DNA of 64,000 nt from an uncultured Gammaproteobacteria bacterium (GTDB lineage Bacteria > Pseudomonadota > Gammaproteobacteria > Pseudomonadales > Pseudohongiellaceae): the NCBI GenBank assembly GCA_937898685.1, contig CALEJT010000033.1, forward strand, positions 1-64,000, in the 5' to 3' direction. Within the stretch, counting starts at the first letter, position 1; every line of letters starts with the position of its first letter. Shown one piece after another: positions 45,280 through 54,072 of the stretch. The position numbers and the translations under genes are program-made. Under the pieces are notes generated by a model, which did no database searches, had not been told where the DNA came from, and worked only from the letters and a program-made list of their open reading frames with translations.

Positions 45280-47487
45280 ATGTTCGCATCGCGCCGCTTG
45301 CTCGCAGTGCCGCTGCTTCTCACCGTGATGTTCGGCACCGCCGCAGCGGTGCATGCACAGCAGGTCGATCCGGTACGTGGGGCGCAGGTGTTTCAGAACT
45401 TCTGCACGCGCTGTCATCTGCCGCTCGAGATGAGCACGCGTCTGCGGCAGGACTGGCAGGGGCACGATGCGGCCGAGTTGCTGCAACGTCTTACGGCCAC
45501 CATGCCCGGTGAAAGACCGGGTTCGCTCAGCCCGCAGCAATATGGCGATGTCACGGCTTACGTCCTGGCGCTGGCTGGCATGGTGGATGTCGATGCGGTA
45601 TTGAATATCGCGGACTTCACAGGACTGACTTTGCGCTTTTCCGAGGCGGCGCAGGACAGTGAAAGTGAAGTCGCCTGGCTCACCATGAACGGCGCTCTGT
45701 CCGCCACGCGTTATTCCGAGCTCGATCAAATCGACGCTGACAATGTCGCAGAGTTGCAAGTGGTGTGGCGTCTGCCACTGATGAATTTCGGGCCCGTGCC
45801 GGAAGGGCAGAACGTCACCACGCCCTTGGTCGCTGGTGGCCGCATGTTTGCCACCGCCGGCGTGCAGCGCGATGTGATCGCGATGGATCCTGCCACTGGT
45901 CAACTGTTGTGGATGTGGCGCGCGCAGGAAGGCGAGCGCTTCGATCTCGCGCCCCGCAAGGGTTCTGGCAAGGGTCTCGCCTATTGGAGCGATGGGCGCG
46001 ATGAAGTGGTTTTCACCGTTACGCCCGGCTACTACCTCGTGGCCCTCAACGCGCGCACCGGTTTGCCCATGGAGAACTTCGGTGCTTCGGGCTGGGTGGA
46101 TCTGCAGCAGGGGCTGCGTTTGGGACCGGGGCGCGACGATATCGACATCGGCCTATCGTTTCCGCCGCTCGTGGTCGACGACGTCGTGATCGTCGGCGCC
46201 TCACACGCACTCGCGATCAGACCGAAGGCGGCCGCGAACGTGAAGGGCGACATCCGCGGTTACGACGCGCGTACCGGTGAACTGCTCTGGACCTTCCACA
46301 CCATTCCCGAACCGAACGAATACGGCATCGAAACCTGGTTGGAGAACTCCGCGTCCTACACCGGCAATGCCGGCGTGTGGGCGCCGATGTCGGCCGATCC
46401 CGCGTTGGGACTGGTCTATCTGCCGGTGGAAACACCGACCGGTGACTACTACGGTGCCGATCGTCCCGGCGACAACCTGTTCGGCAATTCGCTCGTTGCG
46501 CTCGACTACCGCACGGGTGAACGTCGCTGGCACTTTCAGTTGATCCATCACGACATCTGGGACTGGGACAATCCTGCTGCGCCGATCCTGGCCGACCTGC
46601 CCAATGGTCGCAAAGTGGTGGTACAGCTCACCAAGCAGGCCATGGCCTATGTGTTCGATCGCGCCACGGGTGAGCCGCTCTGGCCGATCGTGGAAACGCC
46701 GGTGCCGCAATCGGACGTGCCGGGTGAACGCAGCTCTCCGACGCAACCGATCCCGACCAAGCCCGCGCCCTATGATCGCCAGGGCTTCAGCGAAGCGGAT
46801 CTGATCGACTACACGCCCGAGCTCAATCGCCGTGCGCGTGAGCTCGTCAAACTCTATCGCATGAGTGAGTTGTTCACGCCGCCTTCATTGGCGGATGCAC
46901 CCGATGGTACGCAAGGTACCTTGCATCTGCCGCACGCGACCGGTGGTGCCAACTGGCAGGGCGGTGCCTACGATCCCGACACCGGCATTCTCTATGTGCC
47001 CTCGCGCACCTCGCTCACCGTGCTGGGTCTGGTGCCCGGTGGCGAGAACTCTTCGGTGCGCTACATCCAGGGCCAGCGTGAAGGTCTCAATCTGGATGGA
47101 CTGCCGCTGATGACGCCTCCCTATGGCCGCATCACTGCCATCGATCTCGTGAGTGGTGAACACCTGTGGTGGATTCCCAATGCGGATACGCCGGAGGCAA
47201 TCCGCAATCATCCGGCGCTCGCCGGTGTCGAGCTGCCGCGCACCGGTAATCAGAATCACAGTGGCATCCTGCTTACGCGCACCTTGCTGTTCACCGGCGA
47301 AGGCCCCGGCGGCAAGCACCTGCTGCGCGCACACGACAAGGCCACCGGCGAGATACTGGCGGAGATTCGCTTGCCGGGCAGTCAGACGGGCACCCCCATG
47401 ACCTTCATGCACCAGGGCCGCCAGTACGTGGCACTGACGGTGAGTGGACCGGGCGGTAGTGAACTGGTCGCGTTGCGCTTGCCCTAG
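45280..47487 (+). CDS. PQQ-dependent dehydrogenase with N-terminal cytochrome c domain
   Basis: An exported quinohemoprotein of 735 residues. It has a signal peptide (about 1-26, ending VHAQQ), then a cytochrome c domain with C42-TR-C45-H46. An eight-bladed PQQ propeller follows, with VTTPLVAGGRMFATAG, HHDIWDWDNPAAP (typical of glucose/quinate-type dehydrogenases) and HATGGANWQGGAYDPDTG. It lacks the N-terminal membrane helices of mGDH. It would oxidise a sugar or alcohol in the periplasm and pass electrons through its own heme. AAGGA precedes the ATG. It is divergent from a TonB receptor and precedes a two-component system. The substrate is unknown. Confidence 0.88.
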   Translation: MFASRRLLAVPLLLTVMFGTAAAVHAQQVDPVRGAQVFQNFCTRCHLPLEMSTRLRQDWQGHDAAELLQRLTATMPGERPGSLSPQQYGDVTAYVLALAGMVDVDAVLNIADFTGLTLRFSEAAQDSESEVAWLTMNGALSATRYSELDQIDADNVAELQVVWRLPLMNFGPVPEGQNVTTPLVAGGRMFATAGVQRDVIAMDPATGQLLWMWRAQEGERFDLAPRKGSGKGLAYWSDGRDEVVFTVTPGYYLVALNARTGLPMENFGASGWVDLQQGLRLGPGRDDIDIGLSFPPLVVDDVVIVGASHALAIRPKAAANVKGDIRGYDARTGELLWTFHTIPEPNEYGIETWLENSASYTGNAGVWAPMSADPALGLVYLPVETPTGDYYGADRPGDNLFGNSLVALDYRTGERRWHFQLIHHDIWDWDNPAAPILADLPNGRKVVVQLTKQAMAYVFDRATGEPLWPIVETPVPQSDVPGERSSPTQPIPTKPAPYDRQGFSEADLIDYTPELNRRARELVKLYRMSELFTPPSLADAPDGTQGTLHLPHATGGANWQGGAYDPDTGILYVPSRTSLTVLGLVPGGENSSVRYIQGQREGLNLDGLPLMTPPYGRITAIDLVSGEHLWWIPNADTPEAIRNHPALAGVELPRTGNQNHSGILLTRTLLFTGEGPGGKHLLRAHDKATGEILAEIRLPGSQTGTPMTFMHQGRQYVALTVSGPGGSELVALRLP

Positions 47488-47568
47488 CGCTCTTCTCCTC
47501 CCCTCAACAGGGGATGGGTGGTCGCTGACCGCTGTGAAAGACTGCACCAAACCAAGGCTCCGCTTCCC

Positions 47569-49731
47569 ATGCGATTGAGTTCTCCCACCTTCATTCTGCG
47601 TTGCGCCGTGCTCGTGTGCGTGGCCTGCGTCATGGCCATGCTGATCCTGGCGCTACGTACGCCGGTGCTGGGCATCGAGCTCGAAGCGGACTATGACACC
47701 GGACGTCTGCTGCTGCGCAATTACGCGGACCTGCAATTGCCAGAGCCCGCGGCTCCCTACGCGCTGGAGGCGCTGATCCCGCCGCAGGGCGAGCGTTATG
47801 ACATCGAGCTGGCCGACTTCGTCGAAGAGCCGGATGTATTGGCGGACAACGCCACCATCGCGCGTCTCTTCGCACGGCAGGAAGAGCTGACGAGTCTGTT
47901 GGAAGCTCCACTGCTCGGCGTGGTCGCGCAGGGCAGCGATGGACAGGCGGTCACGCGCGAACTTGCGCCGCGGCAACGCAGCTTGCGCGACATTCCCTAT
48001 CCCTTCTGGTTGCAGCTCGTGGTGGCGCTGACCTCGTTCCTGATCGGTGCCTGGATCTACGCGTTGCGGCAGACCGATTGGGCAGCGCGGCTCTTCTTGT
48101 GGTCGGGTGTCGGCATTCTCACATCGGCGGGCAGCGCCGCCATCTACAGCAGCCGCGAGTTGGCCCTGCATGGCGCATTCTTCAAGGCGCTGTCGGCGAT
48201 CAACTTCTTTGGTGCTGCGCTCTTCGGCATGTCGATGGTGGGCTTGTTCCTGCTCTATCCCAAGGTCTTGCTGCGCATGCGCCATGTGTTGGCGGTAGTG
48301 GCGGTGTTCCTCTGCATGCTGCTCTACGAGCTGGCGACGCGCTATGGCCTCCTACCTCACTTCGATCCGCAGTTCTATCTGCCACCGAGCATCATCCTGC
48401 TCGAGATGGCGTCGATCATTCTGTGCGTGGTGCTGCAGTGGTTCGCCACGCGCGGCGATCCCGCAGCGCGAGCCGTGCTGCGCTGGCTGGGACTGTCGAT
48501 CATCATCTGCTCCGGTTTCTTCATGGTGCTGTTCTACATGCCGGTGATACTCGGCGTGCCGCTGCCGACCTCGCAGGCCCATGCCTTCGTGGTGTTCCTG
48601 CTCATCTACATAGGCATCGCCATGGGGCTGCGACGTTATCGCCTGTTCGATCTCGGCACTTGGTCGTTTCAGATCATGTTCTATCTGTCGGCGTTGGTCG
48701 GTTTCTTTCTGCTCGACGCCTTCATCATCGCGCAGCTCGATTTCAGCGCGGCGCTGTCCACCGGTGTGTCCTTGCTCGTGATCGGCTTCGGTTACCTGCC
48801 GCTGCGCGACTGGCTGTGGCGGCGCACCTTGGGACGTCGTCAGCGTGAGGAACACGAATGGTTCACCGACGTCATGACCATTCCCTTCAGCGGTAGTCCG
48901 CAGCAGGCGATGCAACGCTGGAAGCAGCTGCTGCAGGCCGTATTCGCGCCGCTGCACCTCGAAGAAGTCGCAGAAGAGCTGCGCTCGCCGGAGTTGCGGG
49001 AGGAGGGTTTGAGTCTGTACTTGCCAGGCAGCGGTGCCATCAGACCGATGTTTCTGGCCTACTGTCAGGGCGGCAAGAGACTCTTCAGCAGTGCCGATCT
49101 CAACTTCGCGCGGCAACTGCTGCGGGTGCTGGAACAGGCGGAGCAGAGTCGTGTGTCGTATGAAGAAGGACGCTTGCAGGAACGTCGTCGCATTGCACAG
49201 GACCTGCACGACGACATCGGCTCACAGCTTTTGAGTTCGCTGCACAGCAACGACCTTTCCACCGCGCAGAGCAGCATCCGCAAGACCATCAGCGATCTGC
49301 GCGCAGTGGTCGGTGGTTTGGTGGGAACGCAGACGCCGCTGTCCGAGCTCATCTCCGAACTGCGCTACGAGACGAGTTCGCGTTTGGAAGAAGCGGGGAT
49401 CGACCTGGAATGGCCGGTGTCGGACCTCGATGATTCGACCTTGCTCGTGGATTACCGCTTCGCCAAGAACATCCGCTCGATCGTGCGCGAGTGCATCAGC
49501 AACGTGATCAAACATGCGCAGGCGCGACGCGTGAACGTTTCCACCTGGCAAGAACCCGGCAAGTTCCATCTCACCGTGGCGGACGATGGCATCGGTCTGC
49601 AACCGGGGCGCCGCCATGGCAATGGTCTGGGCAACATCCGTGAACGTGCGGCGGCTATCGGTGGGCGTGCCCTGGTGGCCAACCTCGAGCGCGGTGCCGT
49701 CGTGCGGGTGGAAACAGCGCTAGGAAATTAA
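47569..49731 (+). CDS. membrane sensor histidine kinase (NarL/HisKA_3 type)
   Basis: A 720-residue sensor kinase. One N-terminal membrane helix (11-29) and an extracytoplasmic segment (about 30-145) are followed by about eight more hydrophobic helices (148-411). The cytoplasmic part has a dimerisation/phosphoacceptor helix RRRIAQDLHDDIGSQLL (His547). The ATPase domain contains RECISNVIKHAQARRV, ADDGIGLQPG and GNGLGNIRERAAAIGG. The ATG at 47569 was preferred over 47518. Its stop overlaps the convergent response-regulator stop by 12 bp. The cognate partner is almost certainly that NarL-type regulator, and the neighbouring PQQ dehydrogenase is a plausible target (inference). Confidence 0.9.
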   Translation: MRLSSPTFILRCAVLVCVACVMAMLILALRTPVLGIELEADYDTGRLLLRNYADLQLPEPAAPYALEALIPPQGERYDIELADFVEEPDVLADNATIARLFARQEELTSLLEAPLLGVVAQGSDGQAVTRELAPRQRSLRDIPYPFWLQLVVALTSFLIGAWIYALRQTDWAARLFLWSGVGILTSAGSAAIYSSRELALHGAFFKALSAINFFGAALFGMSMVGLFLLYPKVLLRMRHVLAVVAVFLCMLLYELATRYGLLPHFDPQFYLPPSIILLEMASIILCVVLQWFATRGDPAARAVLRWLGLSIIICSGFFMVLFYMPVILGVPLPTSQAHAFVVFLLIYIGIAMGLRRYRLFDLGTWSFQIMFYLSALVGFFLLDAFIIAQLDFSAALSTGVSLLVIGFGYLPLRDWLWRRTLGRRQREEHEWFTDVMTIPFSGSPQQAMQRWKQLLQAVFAPLHLEEVAEELRSPELREEGLSLYLPGSGAIRPMFLAYCQGGKRLFSSADLNFARQLLRVLEQAEQSRVSYEEGRLQERRRIAQDLHDDIGSQLLSSLHSNDLSTAQSSIRKTISDLRAVVGGLVGTQTPLSELISELRYETSSRLEEAGIDLEWPVSDLDDSTLLVDYRFAKNIRSIVRECISNVIKHAQARRVNVSTWQEPGKFHLTVADDGIGLQPGRRHGNGLGNIRERAAAIGGRALVANLERGAVVRVETALGN

Positions 49732-50352
49732 GCCGATACGGCTCGCTTCCATCGCCGCTTCCGCGCGCGTCGAGATGTTCAACTTACGGTAGATGCTCTT
49801 CACATAACCGGCTGCGGTATTGCGGCTGATCGCGAGCATGTCCGCCACCTTCGGCAAGGTGAAACCCTTGCTGATCAACTGCAGCACTTCCTTCTCGCGC
49901 TTGGTGAGCACCGTGTCGGCGGCGGGCTGCGCCTGTCGTTCGAAATGCGCCAGCAGGCGCCGCGAGATCGAAGGGGAGAGCGGCGGCTCGCCACCGGTGA
50001 TGTTGCGCAGACGTGCGATGAACTGGTCACGGGTCTGATCCTTCAACAGATAACCCTGCGCACCCGCCTGTAGCGCCGGGAACAGATGCTGGTCGTCGTC
50101 GAAGATGGTGATGACGACGCCCAGGGCCTGCTCCTGTCGCATCCGCAGATGACGGATGGCCTCGCAACCCGAACCATCGGGCAGGGCGAGATCGAACAGA
50201 GCGATGTCGAAACGTTCCACGTCGATCAGCTCCTTTGCCGCAGCAACGGAACTGGCTTTGTGACAGACGATGCCCGGATAGACCTCTTCCAGAATCGCTG
50301 CATGCCAGCCCTGCATTTCTTCGATGTCTTCGAGTATCAGTGCCTGACGCAC
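49720..50352 (-). CDS. NarL/LuxR-family response regulator
   Basis: A 210-residue cytoplasmic regulator. The receiver domain has acidic pair E8-D9, phosphoacceptor D54 (ALFDLALPDG) and GYLLKD. The C-terminal LuxR-type helix-turn-helix reads LTKREKEVLQLISKGF...VADMLAISRNTAAGYVKSIYRKL. I chose the GTG at 50352 because GGAG lies 7 bp upstream and the domain starts directly (MRQALILEDIEEM); upstream starts add about 30 atypical residues. It is convergent with the histidine-kinase gene (12-bp overlap of 3' ends) and divergent from the meta-cleavage cluster, which it could regulate. Confidence 0.9.
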   Translation of the reverse strand: MRQALILEDIEEMQGWHAAILEEVYPGIVCHKASSVAAAKELIDVERFDIALFDLALPDGSGCEAIRHLRMRQEQALGVVITIFDDDQHLFPALQAGAQGYLLKDQTRDQFIARLRNITGGEPPLSPSISRRLLAHFERQAQPAADTVLTKREKEVLQLISKGFTLPKVADMLAISRNTAAGYVKSIYRKLNISTRAEAAMEASRIGLIS

Positions 50353-50494
50353 CTCGGTGCTCCTGCGTTCTTGTCGTCGTGAGTAAAACCGAACCGCATG
50401 GTACCCAAACCGCGCGGTTCTGACATGGCGTCGGGGTTTCAAGTATCATCCGGCGCTCATTACAACATGCCGTAGTCAAATTCGAGGGGGACTC

Positions 50495-51157
50495 TTGGCC
50501 ACTCGCGCCGAACTCATCGCCAGATTGCAAGCGCTCGACGCTTGTGCCGTATCCGATGCGCTCGACAGTTGCAAACTGAAGGGTGCCCAATCCGGCCTCA
50601 TACGCCGCTCCACCCGTAAACGCATCGCGGGAACCGTACAGACGGTAAAACTCCACGCCATGGAACCGGTCGGTGGTTCCAAACGTCATCTCGGCACTGC
50701 CGCCATCGAAGCCGCGGACGATCTCACCGTGATCGTCGTGGAACAGCGTACCGGCATCGACTGCGCTGGGTGGGGCGGAGTGCTTGCCAATGCCGCCAAG
50801 GTGAAGGGTGTGCGAGGCGTCATCATGGAAGGCCCGGCCCGCGACATCGACGAATACGAAGAGATCGACTTCCCCGTGTTCTCCCGTTCCACCACGCCGC
50901 GCACCGCGCGTGGCCGCGTGTGGGAAGAAGCCTTCGGCGTGCCGGTGCAGGTCGGCGACGTCATCGTGCAGCCGGGTGACTACGTGATCGCCGACGGCAG
51001 CGGCGTTGCCTTCATTCCCGCGGCGCGCATCGAGGAAGTGCTGGAAGTCGCCGAACGCATCGTTGCCAAGGAACGTCTGATGACCAAGGACGTGCTCGCC
51101 GGCAAACCGGTGTCGCAGGTGATGGGAACCAATTACGAAACCATGTTGGACAAGTAA
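50495..51157 (+). CDS. RraA-like / LigK-type aldolase family protein 1
   Basis: A 220-residue cytoplasmic protein of the RraA/4-hydroxy-4-methyl-2-oxoglutarate aldolase family. The glycine-rich GWGGVLANAAKVKGVRG stretch and the R-D pair in EGPARDIDEYEEIDFPVFSR are the features that bind divalent metal and pyruvyl substrates in true aldolases, so it may be enzymatic rather than an RNase E inhibitor. The TTG start has GAGGGGG 5 bp upstream. It is the first gene of a rightward cluster, 4 bp before a second family member and before LigJ-like and LigB-like genes. That context suggests cleavage of a hydroxy-oxo-adipate from aromatic ring fission. Confidence 0.78.
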   Translation: MATRAELIARLQALDACAVSDALDSCKLKGAQSGLIRRSTRKRIAGTVQTVKLHAMEPVGGSKRHLGTAAIEAADDLTVIVVEQRTGIDCAGWGGVLANAAKVKGVRGVIMEGPARDIDEYEEIDFPVFSRSTTPRTARGRVWEEAFGVPVQVGDVIVQPGDYVIADGSGVAFIPAARIEEVLEVAERIVAKERLMTKDVLAGKPVSQVMGTNYETMLDK

Positions 51158-51161
51158 GCGC

Positions 51162-51830
51162 ATGAGTGAACAGCAATACGACAGAAACGTAGAACGGGCC
51201 TCCAAACTCGACACCGCCACGCTCAGCGATGCCATGGACAAGCTCCGCATCGCCGGCCAGTGTCTGGGCATCAAGCCGCGCAGCCATGACTTCCGTCTCA
51301 CCGGTCGTGCCTACACCATCCTCTATGGTCCGCTCGACGCCGAAAAACCCGGCACCGTCGGCGACTTCATCGACAAACTCGGTCCGGGCACGGTGGTGGT
51401 GATCGACAACGGCGGTCGCGAAGACGCCACCGTGTGGGGCGACATCCTCACCTATCTCGCACACAAGAAAGGTTTGGCAGGTACCGTGATCGACGGCGCC
51501 TGTCGCGACGTGCATCTCTGTTTGAGTCTCGGCTATCCGGTGTACTCGCGCAGCTATTCGATGCGCACCGGCAAGGATCGCGTGCAGGTCGATGCCGAAC
51601 AGGTACCGGTGAACATCGGCGATGCGCGCGTGTTGCCGGGTGACCTGATTCGCGGCGATGCCGACGGTGTCGTGTGCATCCCGCGTTCGCGCGAAGAAGA
51701 AGTATTGGCCGTGGCGGAGCAGATCGAAGAAGCGGAAGCGAAGATCCGCGCCATGCTGGCCGAGGGCAAGACGATTGCCGAGGCCCGCGCCGCGATGAAA
51801 TATCACTCGCTGCAAACCCCGGAAAAATGA
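51162..51830 (+). CDS. RraA-like / LigK-type aldolase family protein 2
   Basis: A 222-residue member of the same family as its upstream neighbour but clearly diverged from it. It has VWGDILTYLAHKKGLAG and IDGACRDVHLCLSLGYPVYSR, again with an R-D pair. The pair may form a hetero-oligomer or act on two different oxoacids. The ATG is 4 bp after the preceding stop, and the LigJ-like gene follows after 49 bp. One member could be the CHA/HMG aldolase and the other a decarboxylase or partner; the sequence does not decide this. Confidence 0.78.
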   Translation: MSEQQYDRNVERASKLDTATLSDAMDKLRIAGQCLGIKPRSHDFRLTGRAYTILYGPLDAEKPGTVGDFIDKLGPGTVVVIDNGGREDATVWGDILTYLAHKKGLAGTVIDGACRDVHLCLSLGYPVYSRSYSMRTGKDRVQVDAEQVPVNIGDARVLPGDLIRGDADGVVCIPRSREEEVLAVAEQIEEAEAKIRAMLAEGKTIAEARAAMKYHSLQTPEK

Positions 51831-51879
51831 CTACCACGCAGGCCGCGGTGCTGCGGCCCACGGATCGGAGAACAAGAAA

Positions 51880-52923
51880 GTGATCATCGATTGTCACGCA
51901 CACATGGCGGCTCCCCCGCAGCTCGACGTCTACAAGTCGGGTCTTTTGTCACATCGCGGCTCGCACGGTCGCGGCGGGGTGAAGTACACCGAAGAGCAGT
52001 TGGTTGCCGCCTATCACAAGAAGGAAATGGCACCCTGCGGCCACATCGAGCACATGTCGAACAACGGCATCGACATGCAGCTGATCTCGCCGCGTCCATT
52101 CAAGACCATGCATTCCGAAAAGCCTGGCTATCTGGTGGAGTGGTACATCCACGAATGCAACAAGATCATCGCGCACAGCGTGAAGCTCTTCCCCGATCGC
52201 TTCATCGGCATCGGTGGTCTGCCGCAGCAGTGCGGCGAGCCCGTGAGCGTGTGCTTCGAAGAGATGGAGCACTGCGTGAAGAACTATGGTTTCAAGGGCT
52301 TCCTGCTCAACCCCGATCCCTACGAGAACGATGGCCGCAAGGCACCGCCGATGGGTGATCGCTACTGGTATCCGCTCTACGAAAAGGCCATCGAACTCAA
52401 CGTGCCGCTGCACATCCATACCGCGGGTTCGCGCAACCCGCAGCGCGAGCCCTACAGCCTCTACTTCGTGAACGAGGAAACGACGGCGGTCTATGGCTTC
52501 GTCAACTCGACGGTGTTCGAGGATCTGCCGGAGCTGAAGATCGTGGTGTCGCACGGTGGCGGTGCCATGCCGTATCAGATCGGCCGTTTCAATGCGGGTT
52601 CGGTGAAGACCGGTGCGCAGGGCGAGTTCAGCAAGGGACTTTTCATCGACCGCATGCGCAAGATGTATTTCGATACGGTGCTCTACTCCAGGGAGGCGCT
52701 GGAGCTCCTGATCAAGGTGGTGGGTCCGGATCACGTGCTCTACGGTTCGGAATGCCCCGGTGTGGGGTCTTCCATCAACCCGGAAACCGGCGAAACCTAC
52801 GACAAGACCGTGCCGCTGATCGAAAGCATCGACTGGCTCAGCGACGAAGACAAATACAAGATCTTCGAAGGCAACGCACGCAAGGTGTTCAATCTCGATC
52901 TGCCGCAGAAGGCGGCGAACTGA
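51880..52923 (+). CDS. LigJ-like 4-oxalomesaconate hydratase (amidohydrolase fold)
   Basis: A 347-residue amidohydrolase-superfamily protein. It has an N-terminal MIIDCHAHMAAPP (HxH metal site), then DMQLISPRP, FIGIGGLPQQ, GFLLNPDP, VPLHIHTAGSRNP, IVVSHGGGAMPYQIGR and VLYGSECPG. The order and wording of these motifs closely follow LigJ, the hydratase converting 4-oxalomesaconate to 4-carboxy-4-hydroxy-2-oxoadipate in 4,5-cleavage of protocatechuate or gallate. The GTG start has GGAG upstream. It lies directly before the LigB-like dioxygenase gene (14-bp gap). An ACMSD-type decarboxylase is the alternative. Confidence 0.82.
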   Translation: MIIDCHAHMAAPPQLDVYKSGLLSHRGSHGRGGVKYTEEQLVAAYHKKEMAPCGHIEHMSNNGIDMQLISPRPFKTMHSEKPGYLVEWYIHECNKIIAHSVKLFPDRFIGIGGLPQQCGEPVSVCFEEMEHCVKNYGFKGFLLNPDPYENDGRKAPPMGDRYWYPLYEKAIELNVPLHIHTAGSRNPQREPYSLYFVNEETTAVYGFVNSTVFEDLPELKIVVSHGGGAMPYQIGRFNAGSVKTGAQGEFSKGLFIDRMRKMYFDTVLYSREALELLIKVVGPDHVLYGSECPGVGSSINPETGETYDKTVPLIESIDWLSDEDKYKIFEGNARKVFNLDLPQKAAN

Positions 52924-52937
52924 GGCACAGGTAGACC

Positions 52938-53954
52938 ATGGCACGAATCACGCTCGGCATGTGGACCACGCATGGTCCCATCCTCAACACCACTCCCGAG
53001 CAATGGATGCTGCGCGTGCCGCACGACCACAAGGTCAAGCACTGGTTCCGCAACAAGGAATACACCTTCGACGAACTGGTGGAGCTGCGTAAGCACGAGA
53101 ACTTCGCCGAGGCAATCACGCTCGAGGAACGCACGCGGCGTCATGCCCTGTGTCAGGAAGGTGTGGCCGAGCTGGCGCGACTGTGGAAAGAGCACAAGCC
53201 CGACGTGGCGGTGATCATGGGCAACGATCAGCGCGAGCTGATCCTGGAAACGCTGCAGCCGATGTTCACCGTCTACTACGGTGCCGACTTCTGGCAGAAG
53301 CCCTTGGATGAGGAGCGAGCTTCACGTTTGCCCGTCGGCATCCGCGAAACGGAGTGGGCCTATCGTCCGGAAGAACCGGTGGTGTGGCCGGGCCTGCCGG
53401 ACCTGGCTCAGCTCGTGCTGAAACGCGCGCAGGAAGAGGGCTTCGACTTCGCGGCGATGAAGGCCTGGCCCGACATGGGCAATCACCATCACATGGGCAC
53501 GCCGCACGCATTCAGCTGGATCATCCGCCGGGTAATGGAGGATGATCCGGTACCGATCCTGCCGATCATCACCAATACCTTCTTTCCCCCCAACCAGCCG
53601 ACGGCACGGCGCTGTTACCAGATGGGTGAATTCATCGGCCGCGTGATCAAGGAATGGGATCGCGACGTGAAGGTGGCCGTGTTCGGCTCAGGTGGACTGA
53701 CGCATTTCACCATCGACGAGGATTTCGATCAGGCGCTGCTCAAGGCGCTCGCGACGCGCGACAAGGAGTTTTTGACCTCCGTACCGCAAACGACGCTGAT
53801 GCAGGGCACGTCCGAGATCCGTAATTGGATAGCGGCGGCCGGTGCGCTCTTTGATACTGAGCTTTCCGGTGAGACCATCGGCTACGTGCCCTGCTACCGT
53901 ACCGTGGCCGGGACCGGCACGGCGCAGGGCTTCGTCTGCTGGACGCAGCGCTGA
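52938..53954 (+). CDS. single-chain LigB-like class III extradiol dioxygenase
   Basis: A 338-residue protein of the LigB superfamily, which opens catecholic rings with non-heme Fe(II). His13 in TTHGP matches the first iron ligand of LigB (His12). The Glu in MQGTSEIRNWIAAAGA corresponds to the third ligand. At the place of the second ligand (His61 of LigB, in NDH) this protein reads IMGNDQREL, with Gln by my eye alignment. Other motifs include MGNHHHMGTPHAFSW and FGSGGLTHF. No LigA-type small subunit gene is nearby, which recalls gallate- or methylgallate-type single-chain enzymes. It follows the LigJ-like gene and precedes a transporter. Confidence 0.8.
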   Translation: MARITLGMWTTHGPILNTTPEQWMLRVPHDHKVKHWFRNKEYTFDELVELRKHENFAEAITLEERTRRHALCQEGVAELARLWKEHKPDVAVIMGNDQRELILETLQPMFTVYYGADFWQKPLDEERASRLPVGIRETEWAYRPEEPVVWPGLPDLAQLVLKRAQEEGFDFAAMKAWPDMGNHHHMGTPHAFSWIIRRVMEDDPVPILPIITNTFFPPNQPTARRCYQMGEFIGRVIKEWDRDVKVAVFGSGGLTHFTIDEDFDQALLKALATRDKEFLTSVPQTTLMQGTSEIRNWIAAAGALFDTELSGETIGYVPCYRTVAGTGTAQGFVCWTQR

Positions 53955-53978
53955 AAGAAAACAAGCGCAGTGTTGAAA

Positions 53979-54000
53979 GAACGCACGAGCGCGTGCGTTC
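53979..54000. promoter_or_regulatory. perfect hairpin between dioxygenase and MFS genes
   Basis: GAACGCACG and CGTGCGTTC with loop AGCG, 24 bp after the dioxygenase stop. No T-tract follows, so it is more likely an mRNA processing/stability element or a Rho-dependent site than an intrinsic terminator. Confidence 0.45.
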
Positions 54001-54072
54001 CATGAACGAAGGGGAGTGCAGGACGTAAGGCGCAGTAAAGACGCTCACATTCACCGTTATTCGGAGGGGCTT

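Noticed and set aside
44936..45289. 117-codon minus-strand frame across the TonB-receptor leader
   Set aside because: It overlaps the start of the PQQ dehydrogenase gene and the leader hairpin, has no Shine-Dalgarno and resembles no family.
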